From DATBQN01 sp963799925 (GTDB taxonomy: Bacteria > Acidobacteriota > Thermoanaerobaculia > Multivoradales > UBA5704), in assembly GCA_963799925.1 (NCBI GenBank), contig CAWCYZ010000002.1:868001-932000 (forward strand): DNA of 64,000 bases. Direction: 5' to 3'. Both the position numbers and the translations under genes were made by a program. Positions 38,061-49,700 of the stretch are shown here, piece by piece. The stretch's first letter is position 1. The number at the start of each line of letters is the position of its first letter. Below the pieces are notes generated by a model. It did no database searches, was not told the DNA's origin, and saw only the letters and a program-made list of their open reading frames with translations.

Positions 38061-40617
38061 ATGATCCCCTTCGACGGGAGGCTCCTCCTCGGGCTCCTCG
38101 CCGGGCTCGCCCTGATCCAGGGGCTCGCCTGGCTCTTGGCGCGCGGCCTCGGCCTGCGCCTGCCGCCCTGGGTGATGGCCTGCGGGATCGCCGCGCCGCT
38201 CCTCCTCCTCGGCCCCTGGCTCGGCGCCCGGCGGCTCCTCGTGCCCTGCGACGTCCTGATGGAGCCGTTGCCGGGGACGCCCCGCGTCGGCCATCCCGAC
38301 CCGCACGGCCTGCTCAACGACGCCGTCTACCAGTTCCTGCCCTGGGAGCTGGAGATCCGCCATGCCCTCGCCGCGCGGCGCCTGCCGTTCTGGTCCGACC
38401 TCCTGGCGGGAGGGAGCTCCCCGTGGGCGAACCCGCAGGCCGCGGTGCTCTCGCCCGCGGCGTTCGCCGGCCGCCTCCTCCCCATCCAGCACCACCTCCT
38501 GGGGGCGCTCGCGGCGAAGATCCTGCTCGCTCTCGAGGGCGCCTATCTGCTGGCGCGGCTCCTCGGGGCGTCGCGCCGCGCCAGCCTGCTCGCCGGCGCC
38601 GGCTTCGCCCTCGGCGGCGGGATCGTCGCCTGGGGCCTCTTCCCCCACAGCTCGGCCGCCGCCTGGGTGCCCTGGCTCGCCGCCGGGACGATCCGCCTGA
38701 TCCGCCGCCCCGGCGCTCCCGAGATGCCGCGGACGCTCGCCGCGACGGCCGTCGTCACCGCGGCGCTCCTCGTCTCCGGCCACCCCGAGACGGCGGCGAT
38801 CGGCGGCCTCTTCGCCGCCGTCTGCGGCCTCGCGTACCGGCGGGCCGGCCGGCGGTGCCGGCGGCGCCGGCGGTCTGCCGAATTCGCCCGCGGCGTCGCC
38901 GCCGCCGCCGCCGCCGCGGTCCTCGGCTGCGGCCTCGCCGCGCCGGTGCTCCTGCCCTTCGTCGAGCTCCTGCCGCGCTCGGCGCGCGCCCAGGAGACCC
39001 TCGCCCTCCGCCTGCCGGCGCCGGCGGTCCAGCTCGCCGATCCGCGCACCTGGTTCTATCTCGGCCGCTGGCCGTTCGTGCTCACGCCGCTCAATCCCCT
39101 CGCCTGGGGACGGCCGTTCCACGGCGCGTTCCACGGCCCGGTCGACTGGATCGACGCGGCGAGCGGCTACACCGGCCTGGTCGCCCTGGCCGGCGCCGCG
39201 CTGGCGCTCGCGGGGGGCCGGGCGCGGCGCGCGGCGCCGCTCCTCGCCTTCGCCGGCGTCTCCCTGCTCCTGGCGGCGAAGCTCGTCCCCCTGGCCGCGC
39301 CGCTCTACGCGGTGCGGCCGCTCCGCGTCGTCGCCTACGAGCGCTTCCTGCTGGTGGGCTCGCTCGCCCTCGCCGTCGCCGGCGGTTTGGGCTTGGACGC
39401 CGTCCTCCGGGCGGGCGCGCGGAGGACGGGGCAGGGCCGCCACGCGGTGCGGATCTGGAGCGCGCTCGCCGCCGCCGCCGCCGCGAGCCTCGCGGTCGCC
39501 CCGCTCTGGCCGGTCGCCGCGCTCTGGGCGCTCATCGCCGCGGCCGTCATGGTCGCCGTCGCCGGACATGTCGCCGGACCGGGCGCCGGCTCGGCCGCGC
39601 AGCTCTCCGGCCCGCCGTCCCGCCGCCGGCGGCTCGCGACGGCGCTCCTCGCGGCGGCGCTCCTCCTCGACCTCGTCCCCTGGTCGCGCGACCTGCTGCC
39701 CGCCGGCCACCCCAGCCTCTTCTATCCGCGGACGCCGTTCCTCGACGAGGTGGCCCGGCTCACCGGCGGCGGAGCCAGCCCCGGCAGCCGGCGCCGGCAC
39801 CGGCGCCGGAACCGGCGAATACCGCGCGGTGGGGGCGCTCCTCCTCGTCTACCCCGCGCTCCTGCCCTTCTACGGGATCGCCGACCCGCGGCCGCACGAC
39901 CCGCTCGCCCCCGCGGCCTACGTCTCGGTGCTCGCCGACGCCTTCGGCTTCGCGCCGACGATGGACCGCTATTTCGCCTCGTTCGACCATGTCGATCACC
40001 CGCTGCTGCGCTTCCTCAACGTCCGCGCGGTGGTCGCGAGCGTGGCGCTGCCGCCCAGCCGGCGGCTCGTCCTGCGCAGCGGCAACCGCTTCGCCCCCTT
40101 CTTCCTCTATGAGAACCCGGGCGCGCTGCCGCGCTGGTTCGTGCCCGGCTCGGCGGTCGTCATCGGGCGCTCCGGGATCCACGGCTTCCTCTCGACGCTC
40201 GCCGACCCGGGCCGCGTCGCCCTCTTCGCCGACGAGGTCCGCGGCTTTCGACCCACGGGCCTGACCGGCACCGCGCGGCCGGCGCCGGTGCTCGCCGCGG
40301 CGCCCGGCAGGACCGTGCTGGCGCTGCCGCCGGGGACGACGCTCGTCGCGACCTCGATCCCGGCCAACGCCGGCTGGCGGGCGCGGGCCGACGGCCGGCC
40401 GGCCGAGACCCTGACCGTCGACGGCGCCTTCCTCGGCGTCCGCGTTCCCCCCGGCGCGGCGCGCCTGACCCTCACCTACCGCCCTCCGGGCCTCGCCGCC
40501 GGAACCGCCGCCGCCCTGGCGAGCGCCATCGCCTCCGCCGCGCTCCTGGCGGCCGCGAGAAGACGGCGGCGGGCGTGGCGCGCTTCGCTCTCGACCCGAG
40601 GCGCAGGCGGCCGATAG
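38061..40617 (+). CDS. YfhO-like large membrane protein (frame break near 39780)
   Basis: About 850 residues after joining over one surplus base at about 39780, in a GCC-rich repeat stretch. The first periplasmic loop has 'NDAVYQFLPWELEIRHALA' and 'LPFWSDLLAGGSSPWANPQA'; about twelve helices follow, then a soluble C-terminal domain with 'GRTVLALPPGTTLVATSIPA' and a last helix. The same layout is seen at 15474, so the window holds two members. Such proteins are thought to be GT-C transferases that decorate teichoic acids or surface glycans; substrate here is unknown. ATG at 38061, divergent from the methyltransferase. Confidence 0.7.
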
Positions 40618-40671
40618 AGGAGCCGCCGGCCGCGGGGAAGGATCGGCCGGCCGCCTTTGTTCTCGCCTCCA

Positions 40672-42681
<2,010 letters not shown>

Positions 42682-42727
42682 GGCGGCCGGCGGCCGGCGA
42701 CTGCAGAGGGCGTGTTACTCTGCGGCT

Positions 42728-42958
42728 ATGAAGCCAGTCGTGGAAGACGTCGTTCGCCAAGCCTTGAAGTTGGACGAGCACGATCGCGCCGAAGTGGCGG
42801 CGCGGCTGCTCGACAGCCTCGAACAGGTGGATGCTGAGGCGGAAGGCGTCTGGTTGGCCGAGCTCGAACGCCATGCAGCGGAGTTGGAGTCCGGAGCCGT
42901 CCAGGGTGTTCCCTGGGAGGAGCTACGCGAAACGCTCCTGCGCGTAGGGATACGGTGA
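42728..42958 (+). CDS. Addiction-module component (TIGR02574-type antitoxin-like)
   Basis: A 76-residue acidic protein: 'VRQALKLDEHDRAEVAARLL' then 'DSLEQVDAEAEGVWLAELERHAAELESG', and 'PWEELRETLL'. This is the pattern of the TIGR02574 antitoxin-like family, usually paired with a RelE/ParE toxin. No intact toxin follows. The next reading frame, four bases on, is a broken gene of another type. It marks the start of a lower-GC island of decayed genes. ATG at 42728. Confidence 0.75.
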   Translation: MKPVVEDVVRQALKLDEHDRAEVAARLLDSLEQVDAEAEGVWLAELERHAAELESGAVQGVPWEELRETLLRVGIR

Positions 42959-42962
42959 ATCG

Positions 42963-43085
42963 ATGAACCAGGACGACATCCAGAGCTACGCGGCGCGGGA
43001 GTGGAGGTTGATCGAAAGAGCCAAGCGGCGCTACTGGATCGAGCGCAAGCGGACGCTCTCGCCCACCGAGGCGCTGGCTGGTCAA
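42963..43085 (+). pseudogene. 5' fragment of a small Arg/Lys-rich protein gene
   Basis: 'DIQSYAAREWRLIERAKRRYW' and then 'SPTEAL' form the start of a small protein family often seen beside nucleotidyltransferase or toxin-type genes, normally about 90-100 residues. Here the similarity stops after about 40 residues (near 43083) and the frame runs on into unrelated sequence to 43223. It begins four bases after the antitoxin-like gene, so it was probably the second gene of that pair, cut by the event that formed the island. Confidence 0.5.
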
Positions 43086-43148
43086 CCCCGATTGGTAAGG
43101 CGGGTTTTTCATCAACCTGCTAGAGCCGCTGTTTGTCCGGCCCCAATC

Positions 43149-43400
43149 AGATGTGCTTCAATGAAGGGCGCGCTTCGCCGTGCAGGTGCGATGGCAGACC
43201 GCCGACCAACAAGGCCTCGCTAACGTCGTGCTGCCGTTCAAGTCCGACAGCTCGGGGATGTTCTGGTTCTTCAACTCCGACAATTGGGAGATGCTGGTCA
43301 AGGTCCTGGACGGCTGCGCCGTCAACGGCCGTTATTGGGTCTTCGCGGACGCCACTGGAGTTGCGCGACACTCTTCTGCTCCGCGCTTGCCGCCTTCTCC
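43149..43400 (+). pseudogene. Fragment of a secreted-protein C-terminal beta domain
   Basis: The stretch reads 'MCFNEGR', a one-base frame break, then 'FAVQVRWQTADQQG', 'SSGMFWFFNSDNWEMLVKVL' and 'DGCAVNGRYWVFADATG', after which the frame breaks again near 43355. This pattern (CLNxGRFxVxVxW...FWFFxxxNxExxVKVLDGCxxNGxxWVF) is the C-terminal beta-sandwich module of many large secreted proteins in Thermoanaerobaculia-like Acidobacteriota. Only this module remains and it has no start, so it is a relic. Confidence 0.6.
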
Positions 43401-43525
43401 AACTCAGCTTTCAACCGCGAAGAGAGTCGCCAGCTGTATACCTCTGACTTGCTCATGTAATGCAGCTCCGTGCAGCACGCGGCGGTACGCTAGCCCACCT
43501 TGACCCGCTGGTGGCCGTCGCGAGT

Positions 43526-43966
43526 TCAGGTAGACGGTGCATCGTCAGGGTTAGGCGCCCCTCCTGCGACAAACGGTATAAGTCGGCGCTCCACAAACTG
43601 GTTTGGCTTCCATCCACGTAGCAACCGATCTAGGAAAAAGGTGTCCGCTGCTCCGATTGCGACACCAGTCGCCGTTCCAATGCCTGTCGGTAGTACGGCG
43701 TCGACAGCAAGTCCCAAACCCGTAAAAAGAATAAACCTGATTCCCTTGCCGGGTAGTCTCTCTATCCATGTACCGCGAGACAAGGACTCGTAATACTGTC
43801 GGATGATATTGGCGTCATCAGGTTGATCAGCGACCCAACTCTTAAATTCATCCGCAGTGTCGAGCAGCCGAAGCAGGTCGTCAAAGCTCTTCACGCCGTC
43901 TCGAATGGCTTCGCCTACAGCCCTGCCATTTAGCACCACATTCTGAAAGAGCTGGACGTCGACCAT
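43526..43966 (-). CDS. Hypothetical protein with central hydrophobic segment
   Basis: A 146-residue ORF with distinctly lower third-position GC than its neighbours. It starts MVDVQLFQNVVLNGRAVGEA, has 'LLRLLDTADEFKSWVADQP', a Gly/Ala-rich hydrophobic segment (about 82-110) and a C-terminal 'RGWKPNQFVERRLIPFV'. The end looks like the C-terminus of a larger protein, so this may be a truncated gene. No family is recognised. It lies in the decayed island, back to back with the transposase remnant. Confidence 0.5.
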   Translation of the reverse strand: MVDVQLFQNVVLNGRAVGEAIRDGVKSFDDLLRLLDTADEFKSWVADQPDDANIIRQYYESLSRGTWIERLPGKGIRFILFTGLGLAVDAVLPTGIGTATGVAIGAADTFFLDRLLRGWKPNQFVERRLIPFVAGGAPNPDDAPST

Positions 43967-44013
43967 TCTTTTCTGTCTTTACAACGCCTGCGACATCATC
44001 CTGTAATCTGAGC

Positions 44014-44685
44014 TTGATGATTTCAGAAGAAACCGCGGACGACAGTAATTCGCTTTCCAGCCGAGCGGCAAAAAAGGCCGAAGGCTTTGAGTATGCCATC
44101 CGTTTGCCGTCCAACGATGTGCTGCAGCGGGAGATTGGGCCACTGCTTACGCGGCCCGTGGGCCGCCCCTCGAACGCTCCGCTGGTCTGGTACCACGACT
44201 TCCGCTATCAGGCGGCCAGTTCGACGTGCCAACGCCGAGTGGTGGCCAAGGTGGAATGGCACAAGGGTGAGCTGTTCCCCCGCGTTGGCTTTGTCGTGAC
44301 GAACTTGCGCCGGTCTGCGGTGAGGGTAGTGCGGTTCTACAACCAGCGGGGCACGGCGGAGCGGTCGATCAAAGAGGGAAAGAACGCGGTCAACTGGACT
44401 CGCCTGTCCTGTCACGATTTTGTAGACAATCAGGTGCGGCTGCAGCTGTTCATCCTGGCCTACAACTTGGGCAACTTCCTCAGGCAGGCGGTGTTGCCCC
44501 GAGCGGTGCGCCACTGGACGCTCACGACGCTGCGCGAAAAGCTAATCAAGATCGGCGCGAAGGTCGTCTCTCATGCGCGGTACGTGACCTTCCAGATGGC
44601 TGAGGTGGCGGTCCCGCGAACGGTCTTCAAAGCCATCCTGGAAAGGATTGAACGGCTGCGGTTACCCAGAGAGGCACCGGGCTGA
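44014..44685 (+). pseudogene. IS1380-family transposase remnant (C-terminal half)
   Basis: From about 44074, 'EGFEYAIRLPSNDVLQREI' starts the IS1380 catalytic core, followed by 'VWYHDFRYQAASS', 'GTAERSIKEGKNAVNWTRLS', 'QLFILAYNLGNFLRQ' and 'LREKLIKIGAKVVSHARYVT'. The complete family is about 430-450 residues; this ORF has 223 and lacks the N-terminal DNA-binding part, so it cannot be active. The sequence upstream (43967-44073) shows no homologue and no inverted repeat was found at the left. It marks past insertion and deletion in the island. Confidence 0.8.
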
Positions 44686-45051
44686 CCATTGCCGGAGATG
44701 AAATCGAGGAAATGCATGGGAACTGGAGGCGGGGTCTTGCCCGCATTCGGTCTCAGACGGCCCTGAGAGCCAGAAAAGCGGAGAAACCCTCTCGGTGCGG
44801 GAGCACCTGGCCGGACTGGGATGCGGAAAGAGGACTTGACAGTGCCCCAGGAGGGAATAGCATGGCATGAGATTCGGTGGGACCGTCTATGATGGTGGCG
44901 GCGCTCAAGTCCATATGGGAAATGTCGGTTTAGACTCGCCTAGGCCGGATCCCAACGTGCTTCGATCCGGAGTGGGACGTCTTTGACACAGCCCGGCGCG
45001 GCGAGGGGTTCGCCGCTGCGCCATTTGCTCACTGCGGAGGGAGATTCGACC
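44686..45051 (+). other. Intergenic stretch: IS remnant 3' flank and promoter for the Vps62-like gene
   Basis: No convincing gene in 366 bases. A short frame (44869-44985, about 38 residues) has no ribosome site. A good sigma-70-type promoter is present (listed separately), and the stretch before 44940 (GTTTAGACTCGCCTAGGC, about 44927-44944) may be the degraded right end of the IS1380 element. The gene for the secreted protein starts at 45052. Confidence 0.4.
44836..44863 (+). promoter_or_regulatory. Sigma-70-type promoter
   Basis: TTGACA (44836-44841) and TAGCAT (44858-44863) with a 16-base spacer. This is the best consensus-like promoter noticed in the window. It lies 188 bases before the secreted Vps62-like gene and may have arrived with the IS1380 remnant. 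Confidence 0.5.
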
Positions 45052-46485
45052 ATGGCAAGGTTTCGTCTAGTCAGCATCGCGCTTGTCTCATCGATTGCTC
45101 TCGTCGCGCCGGCCACCGCGCAGTACGATGGCAGAGCCTCGCTGTTCCCAGCGGACACCGCGACCGGATGCCGCGCCATGCGCCCGCTCACCGCCCAGGA
45201 GGCTTTCGAGTATCGCCAACAGGTGTGTAACAACATGTCCGACTGGGACATCTATGGCCTCGCTGACGGCGGAGCCATGGGCGGCCGTGGGTACAAGTGC
45301 TCCATCTACAAGAAATTTCCGACGGAGAACAAGCTCGGCAAGCTTCTTTGCGTTGCCGCGCCGCCGCCCGCGTTGGTCGACAAGGCGCTCGTGGCGCGGT
45401 TCGCGCCGGAGCTCAAGTTCGATCGCGCCGCTCAGGGCTTTCCCATGTCGCCGCAGCCGTTCTTCGACAAGCTGGTCAAGGACGCCTACGGGAATCCCGT
45501 GAAGATGCCTGGAGACGCTCAACTCGGCCCGGAAAACACCGACCCGGCGACTCTTGCGAGCGGCACGATTCCCACGTACTTCCAGGTGCGAACCGTGGGC
45601 AGGCAAGTACGCATCCGGTACTGGTGGTTCTACGGCTACCAGGACCCGTGCTTCAACGGCCAGGGAAAGCACAACGGCGACTGGGAAAACGTCATCGTCA
45701 TTCTGCGAGAGGATCGAAATGCCGTCGCAGCTGTTGTCTACTACCAGCACAGTGGCTGGTACACCCGCATCTCCGGCCCCAGGGACTCACCCTGCACCCC
45801 GGGGGGCACCGGACGCTGCGGATTCGGTGGGTTCCGCAACGACGGCGAACACCCGGTGGTCTATGTCGGCAAGGTCTCGCATGGCTCGTTCCACGACGAC
45901 AACTCCGCGGGGCCCGGCGGGGTGGGGCAGTGCGCCTACTACGGCGACTTCCGCAACCCGAAGTCCGAGGCTGACTGGCTGCGCACCTGGCAGAAGCTGG
46001 TGGACATCGACGAGTTCGGCGAGCCCTGGATGTTGAAGGACTACTGGTCGGCGGTACCCGGTAGGAATGGGTACGCGACCGGTGACTTCGCGACCTGGGT
46101 CTGGGGCCCGGACGGCATCAGCAACCACCCGACACAGAATCCTCCGCCGGTCGATCTGCTGGCCTGCGACGGACGTCCCACCTATAGCACGGGGAACTAT
46201 CCGGACTCGCGGAACGGGTTGAAATTCGTGCAAGAGAGTGTCGGCTGTTACAAGTCGGAGTGCCTCGCTGGTGATGACGAGGCGTCCGAAGACTGCCTCA
46301 AGGAGTGCAAGCCCGACTACTCGAATCACGGCCTGACCTGCTGGAAGAGCGCATTCCACCTCTACGGCAGGCTGCAGGAGGATCACTGGTATCGCTACAA
46401 CTACACGCTGCCGAGGAATGACGTCGGCCTGTCGCGGCGGCGGCATGCCGTCGGCGACACCGAATGGGAGTGGGATGTGCCGTAA
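45052..46485 (+). CDS. Secreted Vps62-like (DUF946-type) protein
   Basis: A 477-residue protein with signal peptide (about 1-24, 'LVSIALVSSIALVAPATAQ'). The core motifs 'RIRYWWFYGYQDPC', 'KHNGDWENVIVIL', 'VVYYQHSGWYTR' and 'PVVYVGKVSHGSFHDD' match the Vps62/NPP1-like group, where Asp-Trp-Glu and His residues line a pocket. About ten cysteines in the mature part could form disulfides, fitting secretion. ATG at 45052 preceded by GGAGGGAG. GC is lower than the flanks, so it was probably acquired with the island. It is the only clearly intact gene there; biological role unknown. Confidence 0.65.
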   Translation: MARFRLVSIALVSSIALVAPATAQYDGRASLFPADTATGCRAMRPLTAQEAFEYRQQVCNNMSDWDIYGLADGGAMGGRGYKCSIYKKFPTENKLGKLLCVAAPPPALVDKALVARFAPELKFDRAAQGFPMSPQPFFDKLVKDAYGNPVKMPGDAQLGPENTDPATLASGTIPTYFQVRTVGRQVRIRYWWFYGYQDPCFNGQGKHNGDWENVIVILREDRNAVAAVVYYQHSGWYTRISGPRDSPCTPGGTGRCGFGGFRNDGEHPVVYVGKVSHGSFHDDNSAGPGGVGQCAYYGDFRNPKSEADWLRTWQKLVDIDEFGEPWMLKDYWSAVPGRNGYATGDFATWVWGPDGISNHPTQNPPPVDLLACDGRPTYSTGNYPDSRNGLKFVQESVGCYKSECLAGDDEASEDCLKECKPDYSNHGLTCWKSAFHLYGRLQEDHWYRYNYTLPRNDVGLSRRRHAVGDTEWEWDVP

Positions 46486-46486
46486 T

Positions 46487-46639
46487 TATAGTGCCGTCCG
46501 GCTTTACTTTGAGCGCTCCAGACTCCCCCTTGCGCAATGAACCGATCAGCTCATCCGTCGAGAGCTTCCTGAAAGCGGCTAGCTTTGGCTGACTCAACGA
46601 GGCATCAGAGTGCAACGGCTTAAGTTGAACTTTGTCCAC
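46487..46639 (-). pseudogene. 5' fragment of a small ParB-like/KADGT-type gene
   Basis: The minus-strand frame from 46639 starts MDKVQLKPLHSDASLSQPKL and continues 'LSTDELIGSLRKGESGALKV' then 'KPDGTI', a pattern seen in short proteins with a ParB/Srx-like 'DGTIxxGHxR' motif. The similarity stops at about 46487, where the Vps62-like gene ends, and the frame then reads through that gene as a shadow. A broken gene at the right edge of the island. Confidence 0.5.
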
Positions 46640-46777
46640 GATATCCTTTCGTCCGTTGACCCTGTCAGCGCACCACAGATCCGTTCCTGCGCCTCCGAAC
46701 GCATGTCGAGCGTTGGATTGTAGCTGCTCGGCGAGCGAGCTCGTACACCCTTCCGGCCGGGCGCCATGGCACCGCCC

Positions 46778-49700
46778 TCAGTGCTCCTTGGTATAGAGAA
46801 TATCGGCGCCGGTGCTGCCCTGGGTGGTCTGGCCGCTGTCGGCCTGGAGGGTGAACTGCTTGTTCATGATGTAGCGGATGCGGAAGGTGTTGATCGATTG
46901 GAAGAGGCCGATGCCGTAGGAGACGTAGAGGCGGGGCGAGAGGTATTTGCCTAAGACGAGCGCCGCCTGGTCGAGGCCGCCGGTGCTCTCGATGGTCGCC
47001 GATTCGAGGCCGAAGCGCGACGCCAGGCGCTTGGCGATCAGGTTGCCGCCTTTGAGCTCGAGCGAGGTGGCGGCGTTGGCGAGGAGGCTGCCCTCCTGCG
47101 GCGTCGCCTGGCTCAGCGGATGCCCCAAGAGCAGGTAGGCGAGAGCCTCGGTCTCGGTCATCACCGGGTCGGACCACAGGGTCACCTGCGGCGCCTTGAG
47201 CGTCCCCGTCGCCTCGATCCCCGCCGTGGTGCCGTCGTCCGCCTTGCGGTAGGCGCGCAGATCGACGCCGGGGTTGTCGAGCGGGCCGCCGGCGAAGACC
47301 AGCCGGCCGCGCTCGATCGTCAGGTCCTGCCCGTAGGCCTTGAAGGTGCCCTGGTTGATCTCGATCTCGCCGATCGCGGTCGGCGGCTTGCCCGGCTGCT
47401 CGATGGCGAGGAGGGAGCCGGTGGGCTTGCCCGCGAGGCCCAGCGCCTTCAAATCGATGTCGTCGCCGAGGACGATCCGCACCCGCGCCATGACCACGGT
47501 CGGCGGCTTGGCGGCGACCGGCTTCGGCGCCATGCCGCCGACGAAGACGACGTCCTTCGAGGCCAGCACCGGGTTGTTCTTCTTCTTGAGCTTCTCGACG
47601 TCGATGCGGGCGTACGGCACGTCCACCTGGCCGGTCAGCCGCGCCAAGCGGCCCTGGTAGGTGAAGTCGAGGTTCGGGGTGACCTCGACGTTCATCTCCT
47701 TCGACCCGGCGACCTGGAAGCGGCGGCCGGTGATCTTCAGATGGACGGGGGTCGCGGCGCTCGGCTCGAGGCTCGCCTGCCCGGCGATGGCGAGCGTCCC
47801 CTTCCCCGAGCGCGCGCTGCCGTTCACCTGGAGGACGCCGTTGCTGCCGTTCCCCGCCGCGGTGAGGGTGAAGTCGCGGATGTCCAGCCCGTACTCGGGG
47901 ACCTTGGCGCGGCCGTTGGCGAGCTTCGCCTGGCCGGAGAGGCGGGGCGCGCCGAAGGTGCCGCCGAGGTCGAAGTCGGCCTGCAGGCTGCCGCCGACGC
48001 TGCGCAGCGCCGGCGAGAAGGCGGCGGCGAACCCGAGGTCGGAGAGGTGCACGCCGACCCGGCCGGCGAGCGGCTGGCGCGCCACCACCACTCCGGCGCC
48101 GAGGCGCGGCAGCCGCACCTGCCCCGAGAGCTCGCCCAGCTTGGTCAGCTTGATGTCCGCCGTCGCCTGCCCGCCGCCCGCCCCGGTGACGGCGCGGATG
48201 GTGCCGCGCTCGAAGGCGACGGTCACCGTCTTGCCCTCCTCGGCCGGGTAGACGAGCTCGCCGGGACCGGGGGCGATGTCGATCGTCGCCTGGTCGAGGC
48301 CGCTCGCCCCGCCGCGGGCGGCGAGGGTGCCGTTGACGTCGCCGCGGATCGACGCCCCGGCCGGGAGCGACGGCTGGAGGAGCTTCAAGGGCAGCGCGGC
48401 GAGCGTCGCCTGCGCCGACCAGGGGCCGGCCTTGACCCGCGAGGCGCTGGCGCACAGGCGCGCGCCGCCCGAGCGCCAGCAGAAGCCGTCGAGCCGGAGA
48501 TCGGTCTTCGAGACGGCGAGGGGCGCCGGCCGCTCGAGGCTCCAGTTGCCGGTGCGGTCGGCATGGAGGTCGAGCCGGGTGATGTCGCCCCGCCAGGCGG
48601 ACCGCGGCCCGATGCCGCCGGTCAGCCCGCCGGCCACCGCGAGGTCCACCCGGCCGCCGGGGAGGTCGCTGGGATCGTCCACCGTGACGGTCAGCGTGTG
48701 CCGCTCGGCGGTGCCGCGCGCGGCGAGGGTCAGGCCGGAGACCGTCCGCGTGCCGGAGGTGAGCTGGCTCGCCTGGGCGTCCAGGCGGACGGCGCCGCCC
48801 GGCGCCAGGTCGACGTCGCCCGATATCTTGGCCGTCGCGAGGCTCGTCGTCCCGCCGGCCGTCTGGTAGCGCAGCCCGGCGATCGTGGCGTCCGTCACCA
48901 CCCGCGGCGCGCGGAGGGCACCCGCCACCCGCCCGCTCGCGTCGACCGCGCCGCTCGCCTGCGGCAGGGCGAGGCCCAAGTTGGGGACGCTGGCGCGGTA
49001 GGCGAGGTCGAGCCGGTCGCCCACCGTGCCGGAGGCGGCGAGCTTGGCGCCGCCCCAGGAGAGGTCGACGTGCGGCAGGTCGTAGCGCTTGCCGGCGAGG
49101 CGGACGGCGGCGCTGCCGCCGATCGGCTGTCCGCGGAGCGTGCCGCCCAGCCGCTCGAGGTCGACCGTGCCGGCGGGGCCCGCCGGCTCGAGCGTGCCGC
49201 GGGTGCGGGCGGCGAGGCTCAGGCTGCCGGGAAAGTCGGGGCGCAGGGCGCCCGGGTTCAAGCCCTGCCCGGAGAGGGCGAGATCCCAGGAGACGTGGGG
49301 CGACCAGCCGACCGTGCCGCTCCCCGCGACGTGGCCGCCGAGGAGGTCGGCGCCGAGCGCGGCGAGGCGGAAGGAGCTCTTGCCGCCGCGGCCGGCGACG
49401 GTCCAGTGGCCGGGCGGGATCTGGCCGCCGGGCGCGCCGGCGAGGTCGGCCGCGAGGCGGGCCGAGTAGTCGTCGAGGTTCCCGGCCACCTCGGCCTGCC
49501 CGGCGGCGCTCCGCGCCAGGGGCTTGCCGCGGAGCGGCCATTGGACCTCCCGCCAGCTCGCCCGGGCATTGAGGGCGAGCGGCTTGCCGGCGGTCTCCGT
49601 CACGGCGCCCTGGGCGGTGATCCGGGCGGGCGTGCCGGGGAGGGTGACGTCGCCGCGCTCGAGCCGGAAGGTGTCGCCCGCTCGGGCGAGCCGGAGATCG

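Noticed and set aside
44983..45051. Upstream start (44983) for the Vps62-like protein
   Set aside because: The 23 extra residues precede a classic signal peptide that starts at 45052 with its own ribosome site.
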